A stretch of 64,000 nt of DNA from Megaustenia siamemsis. Taxonomy: Eukaryota > Mollusca > Gastropoda > Stylommatophora > Ariophantidae. Positions 23,632 to 35,510 of the stretch are shown in pieces. The first letter of the stretch is position 1. Every line of letters starts with the position of its first letter. The notes below the pieces were generated by a model that worked only from the letters and a program-made list of their open reading frames with translations, made no database searches and was not told where the DNA came from. A program made the position numbers and the translations under genes. The stretch covers positions 78,433,835 to 78,497,834 of the forward strand of contig JAVIAB010000041.1 in assembly GCA_032433765.1 (NCBI GenBank), written 5' to 3'.

Positions 23632-23796
23632 TAGGACTAAGGGACATCACTCTAATCGTTCGGCTCAACGAACTCAAGATGTCTGACACATGTCGTGGAT
23701 TTTTATTAAGTTTACTAAATTAATTCATGATTAATTAGCTAATAACAGTTTGTGTTTTATTATTAATAACACAAGTTCATACTTGTTTTTGAAAAT

Positions 23797-24774
23797 ATGC
23801 CTGACAAATGTTGTGTTCCTGGATGTAGATCTAACTATAGACAAGAAGAAGGATATGTCACTGTGTTCAGGTTTCCTCAGGCAGACACTGTTAGACAAAA
23901 GTGGATGAAAAATATTCCTCGCAAAGATTGGGTTCCAACTGATAGAAGTGTTGTATGTGCTAAACATTTTCGTCAAGATGAAATTACTACTTTTGATAAA
24001 TACACAGACACTGCTGGTGCTGTGCACATATTTAATAGAAGATGCCCAGTATTAAAATTAGATGCAGTTCCAACTATTTTCCCCAATTTGCCAACATATT
24101 TATCAACTGAGCCAACTGTCTTGAGAAAAGATCCTAAAACAAGAGCTGCAGAAATTAATGATATATATGAAGCAAGTGTTGACAAATGGTTGGCTTCCGA
24201 TATGTTTATTGATTTCTGTAGATTTCAAGCAAAGTTTGAAGTTGAACTGAAGGACTGTCTTAAATTTTGGAAGCACATTAGTATGGACAATGAGTATGTA
24301 CTTTTGTACAAAGTTAAAGTAGAAGCAAACTGTGCCCCTTGTTTAGGAATTAGCATGAAAATACTGCCAGACTTATCATTTTTTGTTTATGATAAGGGAG
24401 ATGAAGTCAGCTTCAAAAATTTAACTTGGATTACCAACAATAGAAAGCTTGAGCGATGGTCGCAGATACAAAATTTGATGGCCCATTACCAGCATGTAGA
24501 CTCTGCAGATGTCACAGCTTTAGACTTTGTGTTAAAAGCACACGAAAATCTTGTAAAAGCCATCACATTAAGTAGCAACGAACAACATAACAAGGCATTG
24601 CAATTTTTAGATGAGCAACTTCATTTGATGTCACATCCTGATAATAGAAAACGTTACTCTAGTAGCATACTTTGTTTTGCTTTCATGGCCTACATTAAAT
24701 CTCCATCTTGTTATAGGTTTCTTAGAAACTCAGAATTATTATGTTTACCGCACCAAGTACTCTCAAAAGTTTAG
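23797..24774 (+). pseudogene. P-element-type THAP transposase, N-terminal frame
   Basis: This 325-residue frame starts M-P-D-K-C-C-V-P-G-C. A THAP zinc finger covers roughly residues 5-90: C6, C10, then C54-A-K-H57, with W44-V-P in between (the C2CH pattern for sequence-specific DNA binding). An insertion-domain-type region follows, then S-P-S-C-Y-R-F-L-R. At the end, L-C-L-P-H is followed by unrelated residues and a stop, while the next frame carries the expected continuation P-S-T-L-K-S-L. A 1-nt deletion near 24752 explains this. The start codon fits the THAP family, where Met lies just before the first Cys. Confidence 0.9.
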
Positions 24775-26651
24775 TTGCTTCCAAAACGTCAGAAACTTGT
24801 ATAATAAAATATTTGACGGTAAAGAGTAAACAATTATCTTCACGGGAACAGTTTGTTGCTATACAAATGGATGAGATCCATGTTAAAACTGCATTAAATT
24901 ACACAGGAGGGAAACTAGTAGGATCTGCATCAAATTCTAATGAAACAGCCACAACAGTACAGGCTTTCCTCATCTCTTCTATATTTGGAAGTTACACTGA
25001 TGTAGTTGGTTTAATACCTATGATAAAAATGTCAGCTACTGATTTAAAGCAAGGCCTGTTACAAGCAATTTCAAATGTTCAATCAGCTGGATTTACTGTG
25101 TTAGTTGTACTGTCAGATAATAATGCTGTGAATAGAAAGGTCTACAAAGAACTTTTGGCTGGGTCCTCTGACAAATATCATTTTGATAATCCACAAATAT
25201 CAGGTACTCCAATTTTTCTTTTACATGATTCAGTACATTTACTGAAATGCATTTGGCATAACTGGGTTAATCAGAAAGATATTGATCAATGCTTTAATTT
25301 TCCAACATTTCCTTCTGATGATGCCAGCACAACATATGTTACCACAATTTCTGCTAAATTTTCACATATAAAATCTTTATATAGAAGTGAGCAGAAACAG
25401 ACTATGAAATTGGCACCCTCTTGTTTGTCAATGACAAACAAAGCATTGTTCCCTTCAACTTTTGACAGACAGAATGTAGCTCTGGCATTGGCAATATTCA
25501 GTGACTACAATACTGCAGCTCTTAAACTTTACAGAGATGACCGCATGAACAAAACTGCTGATTTTATTACCATAATATTGCAATGGTGGACCATTGTCAA
25601 TGTGAAACACAAATTCTGTGGCGTTAGATCACGCAATGTTTTTGGTAATCCAATCACATCCACTGATCGCAGCAATCTTATATTTATTAAACGCTTTGTA
25701 CTGTGGCTGGAGACTTGGCAGAAATTGACAGGAAAAGCAGGTAAACTAACAGATGAGACATTCTATGCCCTCAAACACACTATGAATGCTGTCGCTGAGT
25801 TTGCAACTTATGCCCTGGACACTCTAAAAGTAGAATATATTTTGCTAGGCAAGCTACAAACTGATAATCTAGAGGCCAGATTTGGTGAATACAGGCAACT
25901 TTCAGGATGCAATTACCTGATCTCTGTACAACAGATTCTAGAAGCAGAGCGCAAACTGAAAATTTATTCTATTTTGAGAATGTCATCTCAAAGTTGTGGT
26001 GAAGTACCAATTAGTGACCTTTCTGTGGTCTGTAATGTTGACACTGAGCATAATATATCTAATTCCCACATTATTGATGCTAGTTTTACACAAGAATGGT
26101 TCATTATAAATATACATGATTGTAACATCTTTTCTTCAGAAGGCGCTGATCATGTTCTGGTCTATATCAGTGGCTATGTAGCTCACATAATGTGTAAAAG
26201 ACTTAAATGTACATCATGTGCTATATTTTTTCATCAATTAAATGACATGCATGCAGAAATTGAATTAGATGTTGCTTGCTGTGACTATACTAAATTTTTG
26301 GATCGAGGTGATCTAAAGTACCCAACAAAGTCTTTGACCACGTTAACATTCATTTCCTATGCGGTGATGCAAAAACTTCTCTCATCAGATTTTGAACCAA
26401 AATTTTTGGCCAGTACAAAGCACAGAGACATTGTTGTTAAGCTTGTTACTGCAAGCTACCTTCAGTACTGCAAGTCTGAGAATATGGAAAAATGTAAGTG
26501 TGGCAAATCAAAGATCAGCACACTTTTAATGTCAGTACCAACACTAGCTAATATATTTCTGAACAACTACAGAAAAGTTAGAAATGATGACATCAATAGT
26601 AGAAAAACCAGCACCTCACGGAAAAGAAAATTAGCCAAATTTTCACACTAA
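24752..26651 (+). pseudogene. P-element-type transposase, catalytic part
   Basis: The frame is open from 24741 to 26651, and family similarity starts near 24752 (P-S-T-L-K-S-L). It holds the RNase H-like core and insertion domain of P/THAP9 transposases. V-A-I-Q-M-D-E-I-H-V-K and Y-T-G-G-K-L-V-G carry the first catalytic Asp. V-V-L-S-D-N-N-A-V-N-R lies near the second. T-D-N-L-E-A-R-F-G-E-Y-R-Q and Q-Q-I-L-E-A-E-R-K-L-K-I are the highly conserved C-terminal blocks. Y-I-S-G-Y-V-A and later C.C pairs follow. No in-frame stop interrupts it. Joined length would be about 950 residues, normal for the family. Only the frameshift shows it is dead. Confidence 0.92.
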
Positions 26652-26903
26652 ATATTTTGTTACCTGCAAACATTTTACCTATGTTCTGTGAAAAGCTTGC
26701 TAACTGTAATTTGTTAAAATGTATTATAATTTAATTTCTACATTAAAATAATAATGTGTGAATGCATTTATGATTTAGCGTGCAAACACAATTGAGTTAA
26801 AACATAACCGACTGGTTAAAATGCTAACAAAAGCAATGTCAGGACTCACAATCTTTACCGCCGGACCCCGTGACGTCACAGGGTATTTCCCAACTCTGCC
26901 ATT

Positions 26904-26936
26904 TGGCTATATATATAGAGTAGGCTGTGTTTAAAC
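26904..26936 (-). repeat. Right inverted repeat and target duplication of the P element
   Basis: TGGCTATATATATAGAGTAG and GCTGTG, then GTTTAAAC (26929-26936), mirror the left end. Confidence 0.85.
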
Positions 26937-27055
26937 TATAAACATACAGGAATCTGATTGTTACATATTATCATGTGTTCCAATAATATTTGGCCAGAAA
27001 TTATACTTTAAGATATCAAATTAAGACAATGTCTTATTTCTTTCGTTGCACACGT

Positions 27056-27056
<1 letters not shown>

Positions 27057-27111
<55 letters not shown>

Positions 27112-27308
27112 TTCTATTTTTTAACTTTCTTATGTTGAAATTGATGTTACAGTCTCAATTGCTAAGAGTGAAAATGAGTTACAAAAAATATATTAGACAC
27201 TATAGTGAAGGAAAGCAAAAATAAAGTACTCAGTCTTAATGGAAAAATGACTGAAGTAATGGTAATAATAAAGAAAAGAACATAACCACAGTGCACAATA
27301 AAGACAAG

Positions 27309-27384
<76 letters not shown>
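27057..27384. repeat. Two TA microsatellites
   Basis: TA runs lie at about 27057-27108 and 27311-27378, separated by about 200 bp of unique AT-rich sequence. Confidence 0.9.
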
Positions 27385-27970
27385 TATTAAAACACGTAAA
27401 TGAATTTAAATACCTGAGAACAATGTTAACCTCAGATGGTAGATGAACAACAGAGGTGAGATGCAGCATAGTTCAGGCAAAAGCAGCTTTCCAAAAGTGA
27501 GGTTGATACTGTGCAGTTCTTAAATTTCTTAATTTCGTAAATATTATGTAGAACCAGTCATAACATATGAATGTGAATCATGGACAATATGACAAAGGAC
27601 AAGAAAATTACTCGAGGCTGTAGAATTATGGTTTTACAAAAGAATGTTGAGAATACAATGGGAAGCTTAGAAGAGAGCTTAATGAAAACGTTCTGAAAAA
27701 AGTCGAAGCAAAGAGAGAACTAATTTCCAATATCATAAAAAAAAAAAACAATTACCATTTTTTGGCCATGTAATGAGAAGGGAACAGCTGGAATATATTG
27801 TAACAACTGGGAATTTGAGGGACGAAGAGATAGAAGGGAAAAGATACCAGACAGCTAAAGAAAATGGCTTGGCAGAAGGTCAACAACAGAAATGATAGAT
27901 AACTGTCGAGATTGAGAGTTATGAGAGACATGATCAACGATGTCAACATGTATGGTAATTGATGATTATG
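27385..27970 (+). mobile_element. LINE-B, diverged subfamily copy
   Basis: Heavily decayed but in LINE-B order: the K-Y-L.T..TSDGR region (27400-27450), QAK..F, Y-E-S-W-T (27560-27590), R-R-M-L-R-I, and an end with GATGATTATGATGATT. It is closer to the copy at 42.4-43.6 kb than to the copies at 22 or 48 kb. Stops break every frame. Confidence 0.65.
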
Positions 27971-28670
27971 ATGATTCAGGTCACGTTAGCAACGTTTTTA
28001 AAGAAATATTATATTTGCTTGCTAACTTAATTTGGTGTGTGTGTATATATATATATACACACACACACATATACATAAACTTTTGAATTTGGTGTGAATG
28101 AAATCAATGGAAATAAATGTGCATTACATGAAACTATTTGAGAAGAAGATAACCAAGACTACGCGTCGTCAGTCTACTTAAGGAGGAAATGCTGGTAGTA
28201 CATTAGTATGTCACTCACAACGGACGAAAGAAGATCTCAACGTCACGTCATCATGTGGATACATGATGTATGTAAAGGCAACAGGAGAGATCAAAAGGAA
28301 CTTCACCCAGAGGACAACAGAAAAGGTTCACTATCGATTTCAAATGTAAGGAACACCCAGCAATGAATGTATCAAATATGTAGAGTCATTGTTCCTTCCC
28401 GATGTCCTGTTTTCGGGCCCTAAGAAACTAATAAACTAACCCTTGGTAATGCTTCGGATCACGTTTAAATTACACTGTTTTATTTATAGTAACACTAGGA
28501 GAAGATACGCCTATTTGGTTAAAAGATAAAATTGTGTCATTTACAAATCTTGTTTCCCACATTATGACTCCCTGACAACTGATCTTCAGAAAAGTGCATC
28601 TAACCACGAAATCCAGACCAGCCAGAGTTAGTACATGTTTGACAGTCTTACGCATGCAGCACGACAGCAA
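27971..28670. other. Intron with a TG/TA/CA palindrome
   Basis: A near-perfect palindrome of GTGTGTGTATATATATATAT followed by ACACACACAC lies at about 28035-28070 and could form a cruciform or hairpin. Nothing else is recognised. Confidence 0.55.
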
Positions 28671-29032
28671 TAGTTGATGATATCACAGCACTGCAGTAAT
28701 AGTTGATGATATTACAGCACTGCAGTAATAGTTGATAATATCACAGCACTGCAGTAATAGTTGATGATAACATAGCACTGAAGTAATAGTTGATGATATC
28801 ACAGCACTGCAGTAATAGTTGATGATATCACAACACTGCAGTAATAGTTGATGATATCACAAAGCTGCAGTAATATTTGATGATATAACAGCACTACAGT
28901 AATAGTTGATGATATAACAGCACTACAGAAATAGTTGATGATATCACATCACTGCAGTAATAGCTGATGATATAACAGCACTACAGTAATAGTTGATGAT
29001 ATCACATCACTGCAGTAATAGTTGGTGATATC
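28671..29032. repeat. 29-bp minisatellite
   Basis: About 12 units of 29 bp containing AATAGTTGATGATATCACAG and CACTGCAGT. Confidence 0.92.
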
Positions 29033-29769
29033 CTGATTCTACATTTTATTGCAACAATTACCATTTTGTCAACTGCGGGTTCTAAACTTTGAGGACGCCA
29101 GGAAATGAGAGCGATCTGTAGGTTGACCTTTAACCTGATAATTTGCGGCATTCATCAATTAACACTAAGTTAAATAGTTGCTTCAAGTATTGCTCTAGAT
29201 TAACATAATTATAATGATAGCATACTATCTTAAGTATTTCCATTTTACGTTATGCGAAAAAAGCACGGTTTAGTTATTAATAAACATCTCTTATAGTTTA
29301 GCTCATTTTTATGTATATATAGATCTAGCGCAGTGATCTTACGGAGGCTCTGGATAAGGTCGTCTCTTATTGGCTCAACTTCTATATGTTTCAATAAAGA
29401 AATAGAACGCCATCGTATTAGTCGTTTTTATGCTGATATGGCAAAACTAGGAGCAGATTGCACTAGCTCTCATACATTTTGCGAGCTTTATAGATGTCCC
29501 GTGCACGGTTGTAGTAGGTTTGACCTCCATAGGCATTGAAGTCTATTTTTTAGTAACGACTTGAGTTATTTGAACTATGTTACGGCTATACTAGGGAATA
29601 CGGTGGCTGGTTGTACATTAACATTCAACTCATTGAACTGGAATATGATTATGTTATTGTGATGAAATATTGGAGAAGTCGTGGATTCCGTTACCTCATT
29701 TCAATATCCGCTCCTGCATTTGTTTCGCCATAACTCTGGAAATATTTGTAGACAAAAAAAAAACAATAC
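29033..29769. other. Intron, nothing recognised
   Basis: The frame at 29333-29539 (+) is short and has no family motif. Confidence 0.45.
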
Positions 29770-29928
29770 CTGAATTATCCAGTGCCATATATTGGAATCT
29801 GAATCCCCGGTAGCTATTGGAGCCATCAGTATGAAAGACAACGGTCATGGAGCTGCCAGAACTATTGTATGTACCACTGTAAATCAGGCCACACAATGTT
29901 TGCATTCTCGGAGAAGCTATGCTGTTAC
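29770..29928 (-). CDS. CUB-domain gene, exon C of module 2
   Basis: This 159-nt exon closes CUB module 2. The acceptor is TCTGTAG and the donor GTATTG, both phase 1. It reads S-P-R-M-Q-T-L-C-G-L-I-Y-S-G-T-Y, then M-T-V-V-F-H-T-D-G-S and Y-R-G-F-R-F-Q-Y. This is the most canonical CUB C-terminal half in the window, with the fourth Cys, the calcium-ligand Asp and the GF.F.Y strand. Length and phases equal those of exons C1 and C3. Confidence 0.95.
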
Positions 29929-30089
29929 CTACAGACCATAAACGTTAAGATATGAACATTAAAACATTAAGTACTAATGGTACAAGTTCACAATGATTAA
30001 AAATCATTTGCTGAAGAAGAAAAAAAACTTATTTTTTTTAATGTCAATTATCAAAGTTATAATTTACCAATCGAGCATTAATCGAAAAG

Positions 30090-30188
30090 TACACAGAAGT
30101 AAACAAACCAATATATGCCTGCTTCATAGAATACACTAACGCTTTGATAGAATACACCACAAACAACTTATAGAATGCCTAAAAGATA

Positions 30189-30284
<96 letters not shown>

Positions 30285-31310
30285 CTACATAACAATGACA
30301 TACGACTAATATGTAATCTATACTGGAAGCAAATAACAATAATACAATATAACAAAGAGAACTCTACACCCATTGATATAAAAAGAGGAGTAAGACAGGG
30401 ATGCATCCTATCACAAAGCTTGTTCAATCTATACACTGTGCAAATCTTTAAAACATCACAGAGATGCCAAGTCTAAACAGTAATGGAAAGATAATCAATA
30501 ACCTAAGATATACTGATGATACTCTATTACTAGCAGAAAATCCTAAAGACCTACAACAATTACTTAATGAAATAAACATGAAAAGCAAAAATTAAGGACT
30601 AAATATGAATATAAAAAAAACTAAAATTATGATCATAAACAAAGAAACTCAAAACACACAAGTGGATATCAAAATTGAAGGAATAGATCTGGAGACAGTT
30701 CAGAGATACAACTACATTGGACATACTATAACCAGTAATAACAAATATACCAGAAAATATACAACTGAAATAAACAAATGAATAGGAATAGCAAACATAA
30801 ATTTTAATTTCATGAAAAATATACCAACATCAAAACAAATAACACCAGGGCTAAAACTAAGAATAGCAAAATGTTACATCTTCTCAATATTCCTATATGG
30901 TGCAGAAACATGGACATTAGACAAGAAAACACAACAGGGAATTGAAACTTTTGAATTGGGGATATATAGAAGAATAGGTAGAATTGGATGGAAGGAAAAG
31001 AAAACAAATGATGAAATCTTAAAACAACTAAAAATGAAAAGAGAACTACTAAACACAATTAAAACGAGACAAATGCGATTTTTGGGCCATGGTAAAAGAC
31101 ACAACAGCCTACTAAACGTCTAAATCTTGGAGGGGAAAATACAAGATAAAAAAGGCAGAGGCAGACTGACTAACATGGACGAGTAACATCAAAAGGTGGA
31201 CAAATCAACCTATCACAACCTGTACCATCAAGGCAAAAGACAGAGCTGAATGACGCTCCATGGTAGGCAAACTTCGTTGCGGATATGGCACCCGATGATG
31301 ATGGATTCAC
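30090..31310 (+). mobile_element. LINE-C, 5'-truncated, with internal TA expansion
   Basis: The copy starts near N-K-P-I-Y-A-C-F-I-E-Y-T, the first RT palm motif, and continues after a TA microsatellite (30185-30278) with G-V-R-Q-G-C-I-L-S, then L-R-Y-T-D-D-T-L-L-L (YADD changed to YTDD). The thumb, Y-G-A-E-T-W-T and R-M-R-F-L follow, and it ends with GATGATGATG. The same order, without the TA run, occurs on the minus strand at 55.0-56.8 kb. Many stops are present. Confidence 0.8.
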
Positions 31311-31519
31311 CAAAACTTGACTTGTGATTAACTAACCTATTATAATTTGTATTATAAAAGTTTAACATTTATTTTCTACAATCAAGAAGCAAGTACTAAC
31401 AAAAAAACGTAACGGTATATTTCATGTCAGAAACAAAATCTCACAAAGCAAAACGTATATTGAAATGTAAATTTCACACATTTATTTGGTCGGACTCACA
31501 ACAAGAGACAGTTTAGTTT

Positions 31520-32060
31520 AGTCGATGGATCATCATCATTGGTCATAAGTTTTCAGATGTCCTCCCCAATGTGTCCCTAAGTGTGTAGAGACTGGTAACT
31601 CCAGTTCTGTTTTGATTTGTTATTCTTTTGTATATCCCCGTGTAGTTCTGCTTCCTGGCATTCCCAGTTATAGCCTGATTTTCCTGCAGTCGGCACATAG
31701 TTGTATATTCATGATTAGTATTGAGTCATCGGCAGACCCTACCTCCCTGAGGGCATTCGGAATGTCATCCTAGTCCATTGCACATCGCTGTCGACGACTG
31801 CTGTTCCAGCCAGATTATCAGCTCGCTCGTCTCTTCTCAAACCGGGTTGGCGAGGAAGGAAGATAGATAAAACAGATCACAATCAAACTGGAATTCTTTA
31901 GGGATTATTATTATGCCTTCTTGCATAGCTTCTTTCAGATTCCCTAGCACACTCATCGAATCACTCAGAAAGCACACTTGAGTAAAAGGTTGTGTTTCTA
32001 ACCAGGCTAATTGGTTAGTTGCTGGTATGGTCTTCAAAGTCAAACTACTCAACAAGAGAA
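31520..32060 (-). pseudogene. LINE-H RNase H and C-terminal fragment
   Basis: On the minus strand the frame gives A-W-L-E-T-Q-P-F-T-Q-V-C-F-L-S-D-S-M-S-V-L, the central RNase H strand with its catalytic Asp, then R-R-D-E-R-A-D-N-L-A-G-T-A-V, the last RNase H helix. The C-terminal segment ends near S-E-N-L and ATGATGATGATC. It is homologous to 8830-9180. Stops and frameshifts make it inactive. Confidence 0.7.
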
Positions 32061-32252
32061 ATGAACAGAAACAGAATAAATTATAGGTGTGTACACAGCG
32101 AGCTAGAAGAATCATGTCGACATATATCGTTATTGTCTGTCCGTTTTTATTGTTTCTACCTGGAAATTGCCACCAGACTACGCAAGTTTTCTCCTAAATA
32201 TTATTATATACACATGGTGGGTTTATATAATAAATACAAAACCAATAAACAC

Positions 32253-32380
32253 CATCATAAATCGCCACATAGTCATAATTGCATAATGGAAAGGTGCCCT
32301 CTAAGTAAAGCTCCAACAGCTCCAGTGAAATATAATGTGATGGTAATGGAGTAGTGATGATCCACTGGCAGGCAACATTT
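32253..32380 (-). CDS. CUB-domain gene, exon B of module 2
   Basis: This 128-nt exon is the centre of CUB module 2. The acceptor is TTTTCAG and the donor G|GTGTTT. It enters in phase 2 and leaves in phase 1. It reads N-V-A-C-Q-W-I-I-T-T, then L-E-L-L-E-L-Y-L-E-G-T, the third Cys and N-Y-D-Y-V-A-I-Y-D-G. All landmark residues are present: second and third Cys, the Trp, and the acidic calcium-ligand positions. It joins in frame to exons A2 and C2. Confidence 0.95.
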
Positions 32381-33355
32381 CTGAAAATATAAGATAACAT
32401 ACTTTATTATGTATAGTACCAAACAACACGAATACAGCAATACAATATTACATTACGGTGATCAAAGTATGAACACGGTATCACGTGTCTATTCCATCAT
32501 ATGATTTTCTCACAAAACGATCGGACAGTCTATATTCCTAAATTAGATTAAACTGATAACGATCTGGAAAATCCTCCGTGACTACCTGGATACGGACCAT
32601 GGATAAAAGAATTAAAGCTCTGTCACCTGCCATGCATGTCATGAGACTGTAGAACAGGCTAACAACGGGTTACCTGTAGGAAAAACAGGAGGAAAAAGAT
32701 TTTTTACACGATAGAAAACTGCAGGCAATGAAATCAACCACTCCTTTCATGGAAAAGGGAGATATTCTGAAAGCTAAGAATATAACGTTTAGTTGTAGTC
32801 CAATGCTTAGCACATTGAATTTTCTAAATTTGCAAACAGGTTTGTTCACATTTATTCAACAGTGACTTTGAGCATGAAATAGTAACTAGAATTCAATGAA
32901 GTAGACCGTCATCAGCAAGACTACAGAAATAAGGAAACTCTCTAATTCCCATCATGGACATAATTGTTTCTCTCTTGGTATATGCTTGTAGAATAATGTG
33001 TATCTTGACAGACACTTTACTTGCAAAGATACATAATGGTATTAGAAGTACTGTTGTAAATATATCCGGTGCATGTTGCTTGTTGATCAAAATTGCGAAC
33101 AATGTTACTAGTAACAAAATGCATCAAGCAAATTATGCTTTAAAAGTAAATGCAGAACACATCGGGCAAAGCTACTGGGGAAAAAAATTACCAGTGTACT
33201 CATTTGTCACCCTGAGAAAATATGCGCATTCCAAACCACAGTCGGAGGTTATAGATTTAACTATGAGACATGTCTCAATGCGACAGCCTTCGCCTATGAC
33301 GAATTCGAAGGATTCCACAGACGAGAGGAGACGTGTGCTGCTGCTATAAATATGG
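32381..33355. other. Intron, nothing recognised
   Basis: The 131-residue frame at 32954-33349 (+) is overlapped by antisense frames and has no known motif. It ends just before an RT fragment, so it might be a very decayed part of that element. Confidence 0.4.
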
Positions 33356-33610
33356 AGGATGCCTACATTAGGGTACCATTTAAATACCTCATGCATAAGC
33401 TCCTCAAACTGGTGGTGCACCACTTTCTCATTAGATGGATCGTTGCTGCACTGTTTCAGAGGAAGATCAGACTCAGTTGCAGAAGGTGGTTATCCGAACC
33501 AACAACCCGTTTGTCCAGGGCTACCGCAAGGCTCACCATTGTCACCATTTCTATTTAATGTGTACACAGTAATAACCACGGAACAGTAGCTGAAAGGGAG
33601 GGTAGAACTA
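33356..33610 (+). pseudogene. LINE RT fragment (QGSPLSPFLFN motif)
   Basis: The frame contains C-P-G-L-P-Q-G-S-P-L-S-P-F-L-F-N-V-Y-T, the RT motif just before the YxDD box in I/Jockey-type LINEs. Upstream a second frame has W-I-V-A-A-L-F-Q-R-K-I-R-L-S, the preceding palm segment, so a frameshift divides them. It differs from LINE-A to LINE-D and may belong to LINE-G or LINE-H. Confidence 0.7.
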
Positions 33611-33624
33611 TGACTTTTCCTGAT

Positions 33625-34062
33625 GATATTCGGGTATATAAATTGAAGGAATAGACCTGGAGACAGTTCATAACTACAACTGCCTTGCACATACCAGCGA
33701 TGGAAAATGTACAACTGAAATAAACAAAAGAATAGGAATAGAAAACAGTAATTTTAATGTCATGAAAAATATACTGACATCAAAACATTTAATACCAGGG
33801 CTAAAACTAAGAATAACAAAATGTTACATCTTCTCAATATTCCTATATAGTGCAGAATCATGGACAATAGACAAGAAAATAAGAACAGAGAATTGAAACA
33901 TTTAAAATATGGAGATATAGAAGAATAGATAGAATTGGGTGGAAATAAAAGAAAACTAAGGATGAAGTCTTAAAACAACTAAAAATGAGAAGAGAACTAC
34001 TGAACACAATTCAAAAGAGATAAATGCGATTTTTGGAACATGTTAAAAGATACAACATATAC
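33625..34062 (+). pseudogene. LINE-C internal fragment
   Basis: It matches LINE-C from the K-I-E-G-I-D-L-E-T-V region through the W-K.K-K-T-K-D-E segment to R-F-L-E-H-V-K-R, with many stops. It stops abruptly where the Polinton sequence starts. Confidence 0.72.
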
Positions 34063-34079
34063 TAAGGCTGTGTTTTTCA

Positions 34080-35510
34080 GTTCATGGGCTGCGTGTGACA
34101 TGGCCATAAAGACTACGTGCTTACGCAGGGTCTCACTAATAACCCCATAAATAAGAAACCTTTGTCCGAGTTATACAAGACCTGCGAAATTTGCGAATAT
34201 TTAACCAACGATGTGAGAGTGGAAGTAGTTGAGATATGGGAGTATCAATGGCAAGAGCTAAATAAAACTGATAGCACCATTATTCCATTTCTTAGAGAAG
34301 CCCTACCCTGATCAAAACCATCGTACGCCACGGAAAAATCCTAACCCTAACCATCGCAAAGATTTTAAAATCTGTTTCAGACGATACGTTGTTTGGTCTG
34401 GTAGAATGCGATATACGTGTCACCGATCACTTAAATATGCATTTTAGCGAAATGACACACTTATTGATAAATGTCGACGTGTCTAGAGACGATACAGGAG
34501 AATTCATGAAGGATTACGCAGTGAAAAATAAATTATTGACGACCACTAGACGTACCCTGATAGGTAGTTATGTCTGGAAGAAAATACTTTTGACCACCCT
34601 CTTATTAAAATGGTATTTAGATCATGTTCTAGTGGTAACTAACATCTACCAGGTGATTGAATACCACCCTGTTGGTTGTTTAAAAAAAATGTGGGGCACC
34701 GTATCCGACGCCAGACGAAAATAGGATGTGGATGAGACGCAGTCAATTACTAGTGAGACCATGCAATTTTTAGGAAATTCGGAATACGGTAAAAACTGTG
34801 ACTGATAAAGCGGAACACGCGAATGTCGTGTACTGCGAGAGTGGGGACTCGTCAAAATTACTCAATAGTTCCTTTTTAAACATGTGATAGATTTGGGAAT
34901 AGGAAATATATTCGAGGTGGAAACGTTAAAAAAATGACGAGGTAGGACCTCCCGTTACATATCAGCTACTTTGTGTATCATGACGATCTACGCATGTTAG
35001 CATTCTATTACGATTTTTAGACAGGTTCGTAGACAGATCATACTTTCAACTGTGTGAAATGGACAATGACAGTCTTTATTTAGCGTTAAGTAAACCTCGT
35101 TTAGCTGATGCTTTTAGACCAGAGATGTTAGGCGAGTTTTACAATGAGTACGATCAGTGGTTCCCCTCAGAGGCTTGTAGCGTTAGTCGGGAGGAGTTTG
35201 TTAGGAGTAAAGGTAAAGTTAAGATCGATTGTTGAGATTGTGAAATGACAGAATTGTACCATAAACGTACCCCCGATCTATTCAAATTAGAGTACGAAGG
35301 GGATGGGATGGTATTTTTATGTAGCAAAACGTTTCACTGTTTTTGGAAGTATAACAAATCTAGCACAAAGGGGCTAGGCAAACATAACAATACATTAGAC
35401 AAAGATATATCTATGGACGTTCTCGATACCCAAGAGGTACAAGGGGGGGGGGAGATGAGCTATTTAAAGGATACAAATCGAGCAAAAAACATATCCGCAA
35501 CATAGACAGT
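34080..35510 (+). pseudogene. Polinton DNA polymerase B, C-terminal half
   Basis: The reading is scattered over three frames. Segments include K-P-L-S-E-L-Y and E-I-W-E-Y-Q-W (34150-34260), F-G-L-V-E-C-D-I-R-V and H-F-S-E-M (34389 on), S-R-D-D and T-R-R-T-L-I-G-S-Y, Q-V-I-E-Y, then F-L-G-N-S-E-Y-G-K, M-D-N-D-S-L-Y-L-A and finally L-C-S-K-T-F-H-C-F and S-S-T-K-G-L. N-S-x-Y-G-K is polymerase motif B. Motif C, normally DTDS, is DNDS here. The family performs protein-primed replication. This copy is dead from indels and stops. Confidence 0.83.

Larger units (their letters stand above)
23600..26936 (+). mobile_element. P-superfamily (THAP) DNA transposon, near-complete
   Basis: The element is bounded by inverted repeats that begin CACAGCCTACTCTATATATA and end in GCCA on the left (23608-23631), mirrored on the right (26904-26929) with a 2-bp TA indel. 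The 8-mer GTTTAAAC lies directly outside both ends (23600-23607 and 26929-26936). An 8-bp target duplication is typical of P elements. One base at the TIR edge is ambiguous. Inside is a THAP-domain transposase, broken by a single frameshift. The intact ends and long frames suggest a fairly young insertion in the intron between exons C2 and A3. Confidence 0.9.
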
